Shown here: positions 34,156-42,985 of the stretch, piece by piece
Layout of the letters: the number at the start of each line of letters is the position of its first letter
Position numbering within the stretch: the first letter of the stretch is position 1
DNA from: Dyadobacter diqingensis
GTDB taxonomy: Bacteria; Bacteroidota; Bacteroidia; Cytophagales; Spirosomataceae
DNA: 64,000 bases
Assembly (NCBI RefSeq): GCF_024220585.1
Contig: NZ_JAMXKF010000013.1
Location: forward strand, 62,738-126,737
Direction: 5' to 3'
The notes under the pieces: generated by a model
Told to the model about the DNA's origin: nothing
Databases searched by the model: none
The model's input: the letters and a program-made list of their open reading frames with translations, nothing else
Translations under genes and position numbers: made by a program

Positions 34156-35319
34156 TCAAAATAACTTCACGCTCAATCCGAATAAAACCAGCACGACCAG
34201 CCAGCCTGCAATTTGCAGTAAAAGCGGATGTTTATAACTCCCCATTAAGCGGGATTTCCGGCTTGCGATTAATAAAATGATTAACGCAACCGGTAAAACA
34301 AATCCGTTTAAAGTCCCGACAAAAATCAGCACTTTTACAGGCTTGCCGACGAGCAGGAAAATACTTGTTGATATGAGAATGAACAGAATGGTGAGATAGG
34401 TCTGATATTTTTCCAGCAACGGATGAAAAGATTTTAGGAATGATATCGATGTGTAAGCTGCTCCGACGACCGAAGTTATTGCCGCCGACCAGATCATCAG
34501 TCCAAACATTTGCCGGCCGAGTTGCCCGCCTGCGTTTTCGAAAACCGATGCCGTGGGGTTTTCAGGATTGATTTGTGCGCCTGTCAGAATGATTCCTAAA
34601 GTGGCCAGGAATAAAAAATAACGGATAACTGCCGTTAACAAAATACCCGTGGCAGCACCACGGTTGACCTGTGGTAAGGCAGTTTCTCCTTTAAATCCGG
34701 AATCGAGCAGACGGTGTGCACCCGCAAATGAAATATAGCCGCCAACAGTCCCGCCAACGAGCGTCAGGGTTGAAACCGGATCGAACTTTTCAGGAATAAA
34801 AGTATGGTGAATTGCCTCTGCAAACGGTGGATTAGATGTGAAGGCGATGTAGAGTATCAGCCCGATCATAATCAATCCCAGTATTTTAGAAAAACTGTCC
34901 ATGGCTTTTCCGGCTTCTTTAAAAAGGAAAATGCCAATCGCCATCGCTGCACTGATTACGGCACCGGTTGCCACCGGAATACCCGTCATGGCTTCGATAC
35001 CCAATCCTGCACCTGCCACGTTTCCAATGTTAAATGCAAGTCCGCCAATGACGATCAGCAATGCCAGCAAATAACCCAGTCCTGGAAAAAGCTCATTGGC
35101 GAGATCCTGTGCATGTTTCCCGGAAACAGTTACGATCTGCCAGATGTTAAACTGAACGCAAAGATCTATGACAACCGAGATTAAAATGATAAAGCCAAAG
35201 CTGGTGGCGAGCTGCTGCGTAAAAACCGTGGTCTGGGTCAAAAAACCGGGGCCGACGGCTGATGTTGCCATTAAAAATGCAGCACCAAGCAGTGCTTTGG
35301 ACGATTTATTCGAAGCCAT
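34156..35319 (-). CDS. Atypical Nramp-family transporter linked to 5-oxoprolinase
   Basis: A 387-residue integral membrane protein with about eleven helices of the Nramp (LeuT-fold) family. The metal-binding residues of true Nramp metal carriers are missing: TM1 has VGPGFLTQTT instead of the DPGN motif, and TM6 has AGAHRLLDSG instead of the MPH motif. It is read in the same direction as, and just downstream of, a 5-oxoprolinase gene (96-base gap). In Bacillus subtilis the 5-oxoprolinase operon also contains an Nramp-like gene (YcsG). This pairing and the lost metal site suggest import of 5-oxoproline or a related compound rather than metal; that is inference. Confidence 0.78.
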   Translation of the reverse strand: MASNKSSKALLGAAFLMATSAVGPGFLTQTTVFTQQLATSFGFIILISVVIDLCVQFNIWQIVTVSGKHAQDLANELFPGLGYLLALLIVIGGLAFNIGNVAGAGLGIEAMTGIPVATGAVISAAMAIGIFLFKEAGKAMDSFSKILGLIMIGLILYIAFTSNPPFAEAIHHTFIPEKFDPVSTLTLVGGTVGGYISFAGAHRLLDSGFKGETALPQVNRGAATGILLTAVIRYFLFLATLGIILTGAQINPENPTASVFENAGGQLGRQMFGLMIWSAAITSVVGAAYTSISFLKSFHPLLEKYQTYLTILFILISTSIFLLVGKPVKVLIFVGTLNGFVLPVALIILLIASRKSRLMGSYKHPLLLQIAGWLVVLVLFGLSVKLF

Positions 35320-35348
35320 TTATTTCTAATTTATTGGCGTGAAAAAGA

Positions 35349-35392
35349 AGGTTGCACAGAGAACCACAGCGCGGCGTCCGCTCTGTGAACCT
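35349..35392 (-). repeat. Hairpin with decanucleotide-type repeat between transporter and oxoprolinase genes
   Basis: AGGTT-G-CACAGAG (35349-35361) pairs with CTCTGTGAACCT (35381-35392): 12 bp with one bulged base. The arms consist of CACAGAGAAC-like 10-base units, a motif type seen between genes in several bacterial groups. Confidence 0.45.
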
Positions 35393-35415
35393 CTATGTAA
35401 TTTAAACAAATCAAA

Positions 35416-38400
35416 TTACTCCATGACGCCATATCCGCCGCCGCCAGGGGTTTCGATGGTCAATATATCACCTTTATGAACTTCGAAACTACATATTCCG
35501 GGTAATTTGGTGACAACATGACTGGCCGTGGTTAAGGTATGTTCGCCGGGTTTTCCATCCTGGCCGCCATTTAATCCATACGGTGCATACTTACGGTGCT
35601 GCCCGAGTATGGTAACCTGCAAGGATTCAAGGAATTCGACCTTCCTGACAATGCCGTCGCCGCCATCAAATTTCCCGTCGCCGCCGGAATTTTTACGAAT
35701 GCCAAATTCGAGTAGACGGACAGGGTATTTCCTTTCGAGTTGCTCAGGATCGGTGATCCGGGTATTGGTCATGTGCTGATGCACAGCTGCTCTCCCCTTA
35801 AATCCCGGACCGGCTCCAACGCCGCCGCCGATGGTTTCATAGTACCCGAATTTTTCGTTTCCGAATAAAAAGTTGTTCATCGTACCCTGGCTGCACGCGG
35901 CAAGACCAAATGCTTTCAACAACGTATCAACCAACCGCTGGCTTACCTCCGTGTTGCCTCCAACAACCGCTGGACACTGGAAAGGATCATCGGAAAAGTC
36001 AGGATTGAGGAAGCTGTTTTCAGGTAAAATGATGTCAACATTTTTCATCAAACCATCATTCAAAGGAATTTCTTTGTTGACCAGCAACCTTAAAACGTAC
36101 AGAATCGCGCTGTAAAGAATAGAGATATTGGCGTTCAGATTGTTTGGATGTACGTCAGAAGTACCCGTGAAGTCAAAAATTTGTTTTTCTGCTGATATTG
36201 AAACGGAAACCTGGATGCGATGGTCGTCATCGAGATATTCTGTGGCTACAAATGTATTGCCTTCAAGAGGCTGTAAGGCATTTTTTAATTGCAAAATGGC
36301 ACTTTCTTTCAGCAAATTCATGTATTTCCTGACCGTTGCAACACCGTGGATTTCAACCAGTTTAAGCAGTTGCTGACTTCCTTTTCGAAGGGCTGACAAA
36401 GCAGCGGCAATATCAGCTTCGTTAGACAGGAAATTGCGTGTCGGATACTCGCAGGCTGTGAAAAGTTCATGTATGGTATCCCATTGAAATACACCATTCT
36501 TTACCAGATATTGAGGGAAAATAACGACACCTTCTTCCATGAGACAGGTGGCATCAGGAGGCATAGAACCAGGTGTTTTTCCACCGATCTCGGCATGGTG
36601 TGCCCGGTTGATCACATAACCTAGACACTCTCCGGCATCTGTAAAGACGCCGGCTAACAACGTGATATCAGGCAAATGTGAGCCGCCGTATCGGGGATGA
36701 TTGGTAATAATCACATCGCCGGGGCCAATTTTTACCGCATCCCTTACCAGCCTGCCGCAAATTCCCATACTGCCCAGATGCACGGGAATATGTTGGGCAT
36801 TAACAAGTAGATCGCCATCGGGATCAAGAAGGGCACAAGAGAAATCCAGCCGTTCTTTAACATTTACTGAAAATGCTGTACGTTGAAGCTGGACCCCCAT
36901 TTCTTCGGCGATGGCTTTGAAACGGTTGGTAAAAAGCTGCAAGGCAACTTCTTCACTATGAGCCTCCGACGTAATATTTTCGCCAGCCGTTTTGAAGGCA
37001 ACCGCATCTTTATTTTCCTGAATGACCAGTTTCCAGCTTTTGGGAATATAGGCTGTCGAAGTACGATTGAGCAGAATCGCAGGACCTGAAATTTCATCAC
37101 CTGCTTTTAGTAAATCCCATTCGTAAAGACCGGTAAATGTGTTTTGTGTGTTAAATAATGAAGAAACTTCCCGTAAAGGAGCCGCGTATTTACCATCTTT
37201 TTGAACGGTTTTGGCTACGGCAGGCTCGGTTTTTTCCTGCACTTTCAGTTTGATACTTTCGAGTTCAACCGTGATGTTTTCGGGATAATAGCCAAATTGC
37301 GCGATGTATATTTTTTGAAAATTGTCAATCGTGTTATGGTCGTCCAGTGGAACTTCAATCGTATTTTCCTGTCCGGCGAAACGGAGAAAAACCGAACAGA
37401 AAGATACATCGAAAGCATTTACTCCCTGTACTTTTAACTCAATCCCCGCTTTGCTCAAAAGCTCGTTTTTCCAGAAATCGATTTTTGCTTCGGCCGTTTC
37501 CCAGGGTAGTAGTATCTGTTTTGAAACGATGGTGCTGATCAGGGCTTCGCCAATCCCGACTGCGCTGAAAAGTCCGGCATCATATGGGATAATAACGTTT
37601 TCAATTTCCAAAAGATCGGCCAATTGGCAGCTATGCAGTCCGCCCGCGCCGCCAAAGGTCATCAGCGCATAATCTGCGGGACTGATACCTTTTTCAACGG
37701 AAATTTTCCGGATTGCATCAGCCATTTTTTCGTTGGCAATACGTTCCAGTCCGGTTAAAATTTCCGCATTGGAAAGCGTATTTCCATTCCGTTCAAAAAT
37801 AGTTTCACGCAGCTTATCAATAGCAGCCCGCGCCGCTTCCTGCCTGATTGGAATTCCGAATTTGGCAGGATCGAGTTTTCCCAGGAGTAAATTTACGTCC
37901 GTGATTGTTAGCGGTCCGCCTGCTCCATAACATGCCGGACCTGGGGAAGCGCCTGCACTTTCCGGGCCGACCTGCAATGTGAAACCGTCAAACCAGCACA
38001 CAGAACCGCCACCCGCCGCAACGGTCTCAATCGCCAGCGTAGGATTATGGAACTCGATTCCGTCAATTTCTGTGATATATTTTAGTTCGGGAAGTCCGTC
38101 AATCCTTGCGACATCCGTGCTGGTACCACCCATATCAAATGTCAGCACTTTGGGGAAACCCATTTGTTGGGCTGCGTTGGTAGCAGCGACCATACCGCCC
38201 GCGGGGCCGCTCAACAAACTGTCCTTAGCCCGGAAACCGTTCAGTTCGGAAAGGCTGCCGGTACTGGTCATGATTTTCAGACTTCCTTCGTTGAGGGCGT
38301 TTTTAATACTGGAAAGATACTGATCCAGAACGGGAGCAAGGTATGCATTGACGACGGCCGTCTGGGTGCGTCTCAGGTAATGTGAAAAAGGGAAAAGTGC

Positions 38401-39180
38401 CGATGATGCCGAAACGTAATTTGCGCCGTTCTGTTCAAAAGCCGCAGTTATGGCCTTTTCATGCTCGTCATTTTGATAAGAATGGAGCAGAGAAATGGCG
38501 ATAGATTCAAAATGCATTCCCGGAAAAAGGCTAAAATCGGTACTGTTCAACTCCTTGATTATATTGCCTTCCGCATCGATCCGTTCATGCAGCTCAATCA
38601 CATCCGAATACAGTAAATCAGGTTCGGGAATGTTAAGCTGAAAAAGAGACGGACGCTGCTGATTGCCGATGTAGAGCAAATCTTTAAAGCCTTTGGTGAC
38701 GACAAGTAGTGTTTTTGCCCCCTTTCTTTCCAATAGCGCATTGGTGCCTCTGGTTGTTCCCAGCCGCATGTCAATAGGAGGTAACGGGTCTTTTAAAGCG
38801 GTTTCTGTAAGTAACCGGGCTGCCAGAATGGGAGCCTCCTCGCCACTGAATAATTCAAAATCCGTATTGTCGGGTATTGACAGATCGGTATCCAGCAGAA
38901 GTGTTCGGGCTGTATGATTTAAGGAAACAACCCGGCCTGTTTTTTCTGTATTGCCAATCCTGAGTGTATAACCTTCGAGTAAGTGCGCAGCATATTCCCA
39001 CGGAGACGAAAATTTATACGTGTTGTCAGTGACTTTTCGATTGATTCTGCCTCTTAAACGAGAGGAACTTAGAACTTTAATTCTGGTTTTTGTTCCTGCC
39101 GGGCTAATGGCAAGGCAGTCGGTAAATGTACCGCCGGTATCAATACTGATTTTCCAGACTGGCGTTTTTGAAGTATTCAA
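35416..39180 (-). CDS. ATP-dependent 5-oxoprolinase, fused HyuA-HyuB type
   Basis: A 1254-residue cytoplasmic enzyme that opens 5-oxo-L-proline to glutamate with ATP, equivalent to eukaryotic OPLAH (about 1288 residues). The N-terminal HyuA half has the actin-like phosphate motifs WKISIDTGGTFTDCLAISPA and KVLTFDMGGTSTDVARID, plus MRLGTTRGTNALLERKGAKT. The HyuB half from about residue 740 has RLDFSCALLDPDGDLLVNAQ, HPRYGGSHLPDITLLAGVF and the ending GDILTIETPGGGGYG. The start is a TTG at 39180; no in-frame ATG exists before the first motif and a stop lies upstream. The related hydantoinases are an alternative, but the fused layout favours oxoprolinase. Its promoter must overlap the divergent ORF at 39204. 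Confidence 0.92.
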   Translation of the reverse strand: MNTSKTPVWKISIDTGGTFTDCLAISPAGTKTRIKVLSSSRLRGRINRKVTDNTYKFSSPWEYAAHLLEGYTLRIGNTEKTGRVVSLNHTARTLLLDTDLSIPDNTDFELFSGEEAPILAARLLTETALKDPLPPIDMRLGTTRGTNALLERKGAKTLLVVTKGFKDLLYIGNQQRPSLFQLNIPEPDLLYSDVIELHERIDAEGNIIKELNSTDFSLFPGMHFESIAISLLHSYQNDEHEKAITAAFEQNGANYVSASSALFPFSHYLRRTQTAVVNAYLAPVLDQYLSSIKNALNEGSLKIMTSTGSLSELNGFRAKDSLLSGPAGGMVAATNAAQQMGFPKVLTFDMGGTSTDVARIDGLPELKYITEIDGIEFHNPTLAIETVAAGGGSVCWFDGFTLQVGPESAGASPGPACYGAGGPLTITDVNLLLGKLDPAKFGIPIRQEAARAAIDKLRETIFERNGNTLSNAEILTGLERIANEKMADAIRKISVEKGISPADYALMTFGGAGGLHSCQLADLLEIENVIIPYDAGLFSAVGIGEALISTIVSKQILLPWETAEAKIDFWKNELLSKAGIELKVQGVNAFDVSFCSVFLRFAGQENTIEVPLDDHNTIDNFQKIYIAQFGYYPENITVELESIKLKVQEKTEPAVAKTVQKDGKYAAPLREVSSLFNTQNTFTGLYEWDLLKAGDEISGPAILLNRTSTAYIPKSWKLVIQENKDAVAFKTAGENITSEAHSEEVALQLFTNRFKAIAEEMGVQLQRTAFSVNVKERLDFSCALLDPDGDLLVNAQHIPVHLGSMGICGRLVRDAVKIGPGDVIITNHPRYGGSHLPDITLLAGVFTDAGECLGYVINRAHHAEIGGKTPGSMPPDATCLMEEGVVIFPQYLVKNGVFQWDTIHELFTACEYPTRNFLSNEADIAAALSALRKGSQQLLKLVEIHGVATVRKYMNLLKESAILQLKNALQPLEGNTFVATEYLDDDHRIQVSVSISAEKQIFDFTGTSDVHPNNLNANISILYSAILYVLRLLVNKEIPLNDGLMKNVDIILPENSFLNPDFSDDPFQCPAVVGGNTEVSQRLVDTLLKAFGLAACSQGTMNNFLFGNEKFGYYETIGGGVGAGPGFKGRAAVHQHMTNTRITDPEQLERKYPVRLLEFGIRKNSGGDGKFDGGDGIVRKVEFLESLQVTILGQHRKYAPYGLNGGQDGKPGEHTLTTASHVVTKLPGICSFEVHKGDILTIETPGGGGYGVME

Positions 39181-39203
39181 AATGATTGGTTTAGCGCAAA
39201 ATA

Positions 39204-39482
39204 ATGATTACCAAATTACACGGTATTTTGCATAAAACCATTCAAGGGAATAGATATAATCTTAAATTTGATAAGGAAATTGAAAAATTAACCGAGAAAC
39301 GAAAGAGTATGGGGATCAGAGAATTGGTACTTGATTTGGCTAGAAAGGAAGGATTGGAACAAGGTAAAATAGAGGTTGTTAAAAACCTGCTTTCTGCCGA
39401 AAGATTTACTGTTGCGGAAATAGCCAACTTCGCAAATGTTAAAGAGAATTTTGTGCTTGATGTGCAGAAGACTTTAAAGTAA
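39204..39482 (+). pseudogene. C-terminal remnant resembling Rpn/PD-(D/E)XK transposase-like protein
   Basis: A 92-residue frame starting only 23 bases from the divergent oxoprolinase start. The sequence FDKEIEKLTEKRKSMGIREL, then ARKEGLEQGKIEVVKNLL and FTVAEIANFANVKENFVLDV, looks like the C-terminal tail of Rpn-family recombination-promoting nucleases (charged linker with EGLEQGK, then a small helical domain). The nuclease domain itself is absent, and the space where it would lie is occupied by the 5-oxoprolinase gene. A remnant left after insertion or deletion is the simplest view; a small functional protein cannot be excluded. A hairpin terminator follows. Confidence 0.45.
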
Positions 39483-39510
39483 AATTATTTTATACACACC
39501 TGAAAAAATC

Positions 39511-39540
39511 AAGGCTCCTTACGGAGCTTTTTGTTTTTTA
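39511..39540 (+). terminator. Terminator after the 92-residue frame
   Basis: 8-bp stem (39511-39518 with 39523-39530, one G-U pair) and a long T-rich run. Confidence 0.65.
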
Positions 39541-39609
39541 TTGCTATCTTAACAATTGTATTTTTTCGCTTTTCGCCGTTGAATTTATTATCACCCTTTT
39601 ACTACAATC

Positions 39610-41412
39610 ATGAAGAGAAACGCTCCTTTTTACTGGCTTTTCATTGCTATCCTTTTATTTAAATCGGTCGTAAGTTTTGGACAAACCCAGGATCCTGTCA
39701 GATTTTCTGTGACGATGGCCAATCCCGGGAATCACACCTTTCATGTTGTCATGGAATATAAAACCGGGCCACATGAAACATCTATATTGAAAATGCCGGC
39801 ATGGTCGCCGGGATATTACCAGATCATGGATTTTGCAGACGGTGTTGCCAATTTCGTTGCCAAAGATGAGGAAGGAAAAACACTTGAATTTAAGAAAAAA
39901 GGTAAAAATGCCTGGCAGATCGAAAAAGGTAAGGCCAAGGTTGTGAAAGTAGCATATGATGTAATAACCTCCCGTGAATTTGTGGGAACCAGTTTTCTGG
40001 ATGCGGAACATGGTTATATTATTCCGGCGAGTGTGTGCCTTTACCCTGAAAATGAGATTAAAAGACCGGCAGAAATCGCGATAAAACCAATTGATAATTG
40101 GAAAAATGTGGCAACAGGTCTTGATTTGATTCCGGGGAAAGATTTTACGTATACCGCCCCGGATTTTGATATTCTGTACGACAGCCCCATACTGATCGGG
40201 AATCTGGAAGAATTGCCTGCTTTTGAAGTGAAGGGGATTCCACATCGTTTCATTGGTTATAAAATGGGCGATTTTGACCGGGTTGGGTTCATGCAGGATC
40301 TGAAAAAAATGGTGGAAGAAGCTTCTGCTGTTATCGGTGACATTCCTTACAAACATTATACATTTCTGGCGATAGGGCCGGGGAGAGGTGGTATTGAACA
40401 TCTTAACTCAACAGCGGTAAGTTTTGGAGGCGCTGAACTGGGAGATCCGGCGGGTAAAATCAGACTGTTAAGTTTTTTGACCCATGAATATTTTCATCAT
40501 TATAATGTGAAACGGATCCGTCCGGTTGAGCTCGGACCTTTTAATTATGACCGTGGGAGTAAAACCAATTTGCTTTGGGTATCAGAGGGTTTGACAGTTT
40601 ATTATGAATATCCGATTCTGGATCGTGCAGGACTTATGACGGAGGCGGAAATGCTGACCGCTTTTAAATCTCTCATTTTATCTTTGGAAACGCAGCCCGG
40701 CAGATTGTACCAGTCTCTGGCACAGGCCAGTGCGGAAACCTGGTCAGACGGACCGAGCGGAAGGGTTAATGACGAATTTAATAAAACGATTTCTTACTAC
40801 ATTAAAGGTCCAATTGTGGGTTTGTTCCTTGATTTTAAGATCAGGCATGAAACGAAAAACAAGAAATCGCTGGATGATGTCATGCGGACGTTATACGAGG
40901 AGTTTTATCAAAAGCAGCAGCGCGGATTTACCGAAGCGGAGTTTCGGAAGGTTTGTGAAAAAATAGCAGGGACTTCACTGGATGAAATTTTTCATTACGT
41001 ATATACTACTAAGGAATTGGATTATGTAAAATATTTTAACTACGCCGGACTTGATATTGATGTGAAACCAAAACAGGTTTCGGGAGCTTATCTGGGCGTA
41101 AAGACAAAGCTGCAAAATGACAGTTTGATTGTTACCAGTGTTGACTGGGACTCGCCGGCCTGGAAGGCGGGCGTTCGCAGAGGAAATGTTGTGCTGGATG
41201 TTGACGGGGTAACGGCGAGTAACCAAAATATTTCCTACCTGTTTGCAGAAAAGAAAGCCGGCGATAAATTGCACTTGAATCTCATCAAAAATGATACGAA
41301 AATATCCATTCCCGTTGTGCTGGGAACGAAATCGGAAAGGTCGTTTGACATAAAACCGGTGGCTAACCCGGATAAATTACAGGCAGCAATCCTGAAAGAC
41401 TGGGGCAGATAA
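39610..41412 (+). CDS. M61 family metallopeptidase with PDZ domain
   Basis: A 600-residue exported peptidase of the glycyl aminopeptidase family. The signal peptide ends SVVSFGQ. An N-terminal beta domain is followed by the zinc site HEYFHHYNVKRIRP (His292, Glu293, His296), with the third ligand glutamate in LLWVSEGLTVYYEY. A C-terminal PDZ domain (about 495-575; YLGVKTKLQNDSLIVTSVDW then SPAWKAGVRRGNVVLDVDG) probably binds peptide ends. The location is periplasm or outer membrane. It stands alone with terminators on both sides. Confidence 0.92.
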   Translation: MKRNAPFYWLFIAILLFKSVVSFGQTQDPVRFSVTMANPGNHTFHVVMEYKTGPHETSILKMPAWSPGYYQIMDFADGVANFVAKDEEGKTLEFKKKGKNAWQIEKGKAKVVKVAYDVITSREFVGTSFLDAEHGYIIPASVCLYPENEIKRPAEIAIKPIDNWKNVATGLDLIPGKDFTYTAPDFDILYDSPILIGNLEELPAFEVKGIPHRFIGYKMGDFDRVGFMQDLKKMVEEASAVIGDIPYKHYTFLAIGPGRGGIEHLNSTAVSFGGAELGDPAGKIRLLSFLTHEYFHHYNVKRIRPVELGPFNYDRGSKTNLLWVSEGLTVYYEYPILDRAGLMTEAEMLTAFKSLILSLETQPGRLYQSLAQASAETWSDGPSGRVNDEFNKTISYYIKGPIVGLFLDFKIRHETKNKKSLDDVMRTLYEEFYQKQQRGFTEAEFRKVCEKIAGTSLDEIFHYVYTTKELDYVKYFNYAGLDIDVKPKQVSGAYLGVKTKLQNDSLIVTSVDWDSPAWKAGVRRGNVVLDVDGVTASNQNISYLFAEKKAGDKLHLNLIKNDTKISIPVVLGTKSERSFDIKPVANPDKLQAAILKDWGR

Positions 41413-41443
41413 AAAGTTAGTAATTGACAAGCTGACAAAAAAA

Positions 41444-41477
41444 GCGCGTGCATCGATCCGATGCACGCGCCTTTTTT
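41444..41477. terminator. Bidirectional terminator between convergent genes
   Basis: Perfect 12-bp GC-rich stem (41444-41455 with 41459-41470), 3-base loop, A-run before and T-run after; shared by the M61 gene and the SusD gene. Confidence 0.85.
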
Positions 41478-41517
41478 GTCTCAATAATTAATCGCACCGG
41501 CGACCCGGCCTTAACAA

Positions 41518-42978
41518 TTAATTAACTCCCGTTCTCGTATCCCACCACATTTTCTTGCCCCACAAATTGTCTTTTACATCGGCTATGGAAGCGGCGCTGT
41601 TTGCACCGTTAAGAGTAGTTTCTTCCGCCGGATATGGGTAACGGAACGGTGGGCGCGTGTGGCCAGGGAAAGGAGAACCACTCGCCGCCGGAAGTAAAGG
41701 AACGTCCGTTCTTCTCGACTCGGCCCAGGCTTCATGACCATCTTTAAACAAGGAAAGCCATTTTTGTGTGTACAACTTTGTCGTTGCGCCATCCCATTTT
41801 ACACCAGTGCCGCTCAGATATTTGGTAATTACGGCGGCGTCGGTGATCCCATTTTCCTGCAACGAGGCAGTGATTGCATTTTCATAAAGTTTTTCGGCAG
41901 TTAGGCTACCTACATTCCAGCCTTTTAAGGCTGCTTCGGACAGGATGAAAAGAACTTCTGAATAACGCATGAACGGAGAAAATCCTGCCGCGTTTTCACG
42001 GAACCTTACACCGATTCTTGAAAACTGAGAAATCGTTGGTGAACTTATCGGGCCAATTTCAACACCTCTGTATACACCGTCGCTTGGAGCAGGTTTAGCA
42101 TAAACAGGCAAACGTGGGTCATTCAACTGTGTCAAAGTATTAACTAACGGTGCACTTGGTCCGTGGTCGTCACGTGAGCGGAAGTCGCTGTTCCATGGTT
42201 CGATGTAGGGACTTGTGCCAACCCAGTTGAAAAACGCATTATCTTCATTGCTGCTGAAAACAGGATATTTTGCCGGATTCGCTGCAATTTCTTCGATAAT
42301 CGATTTCGACAAAGCCGGATTGACACCAGAGATACGGATAGCCACCCGAAGACGTAATGAATTACAGAATTTTTGCCATTTCGCCACTTTTCCGGCATAC
42401 AACAAATCACCTTCTCCAAGCGGATCGGTCCCGCCTGCGGCGAAAAGATCAGCCGCTGTTTTCAACTGGTTGATCAGCAAAGGATAAATATCTTCCTGCT
42501 TGTCATATTTTGGTGTGATAAATCCTTCATCACCTTTGATCGCTTCCGAGTAAGGCATATCTCTCCAGCGATCCGTTGCGATCTGTCCAATGTAAGCCTG
42601 GATCGTCATGGCGGTCGCCTTCATATTGGTCGCCTGTGTTTTGTCGGCCTGAGCAATAATAGCCTGTGCATTTTTCAGGTCACGATATGCTTTTTTCCAA
42701 AGGTCGCTGATGGTGCCGCTGCGATACATGTATCTGGCTTCGTCCACATATTGAATTTTTCCAAGATGACCGCTGTATGTTTCGGGTTCGTTCATGTTGC
42801 CCCATGCATCAAAATAATTCGCTGCAAAATCCTGAAGAACATACGCCAATACGTTGGTGATCGGTGCTTCAACAGGGCTGTTTGGGTTTGTATTGATATC
42901 CTCAAACTCGTTGGTGCACGACTGGGCAGAAAAACCCAAAAGTCCGATGCACAATATATAGGATGTTATTTTTTTCAT
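41518..42978 (-). CDS. SusD-like lipoprotein (SusD_2 type)
   Basis: Surface nutrient-binding lipoprotein, about 486 residues from ATG 42978 (an ATG at 42999 would overlap the SusC stop and spoil the signal peptide). The lipobox is LGFSAQSC, followed by TNEFEDINTNPNSPVEAP, the usual opening of the SusD_2 subgroup. Further features are DLKNAQAIIAQAD, DRWRDMPYSEAIKG, FCNSLRLRVAIRIS and the closing TTLNGANSAASIADVKDNLW. It lies 7 bases after the SusC gene on the same strand. Ligand unknown; this subgroup is found with both glycan and non-glycan loci. Confidence 0.92.
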   Translation of the reverse strand: MKKITSYILCIGLLGFSAQSCTNEFEDINTNPNSPVEAPITNVLAYVLQDFAANYFDAWGNMNEPETYSGHLGKIQYVDEARYMYRSGTISDLWKKAYRDLKNAQAIIAQADKTQATNMKATAMTIQAYIGQIATDRWRDMPYSEAIKGDEGFITPKYDKQEDIYPLLINQLKTAADLFAAGGTDPLGEGDLLYAGKVAKWQKFCNSLRLRVAIRISGVNPALSKSIIEEIAANPAKYPVFSSNEDNAFFNWVGTSPYIEPWNSDFRSRDDHGPSAPLVNTLTQLNDPRLPVYAKPAPSDGVYRGVEIGPISSPTISQFSRIGVRFRENAAGFSPFMRYSEVLFILSEAALKGWNVGSLTAEKLYENAITASLQENGITDAAVITKYLSGTGVKWDGATTKLYTQKWLSLFKDGHEAWAESRRTDVPLLPAASGSPFPGHTRPPFRYPYPAEETTLNGANSAASIADVKDNLWGKKMWWDTRTGVN

Positions 42979-42985
42979 GTCGCTA

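Noticed and set aside
39655..40401. 248-residue minus-strand frame inside the M61 peptidase gene
   Set aside because: Antisense shadow of a conserved enzyme with no recognisable domain.
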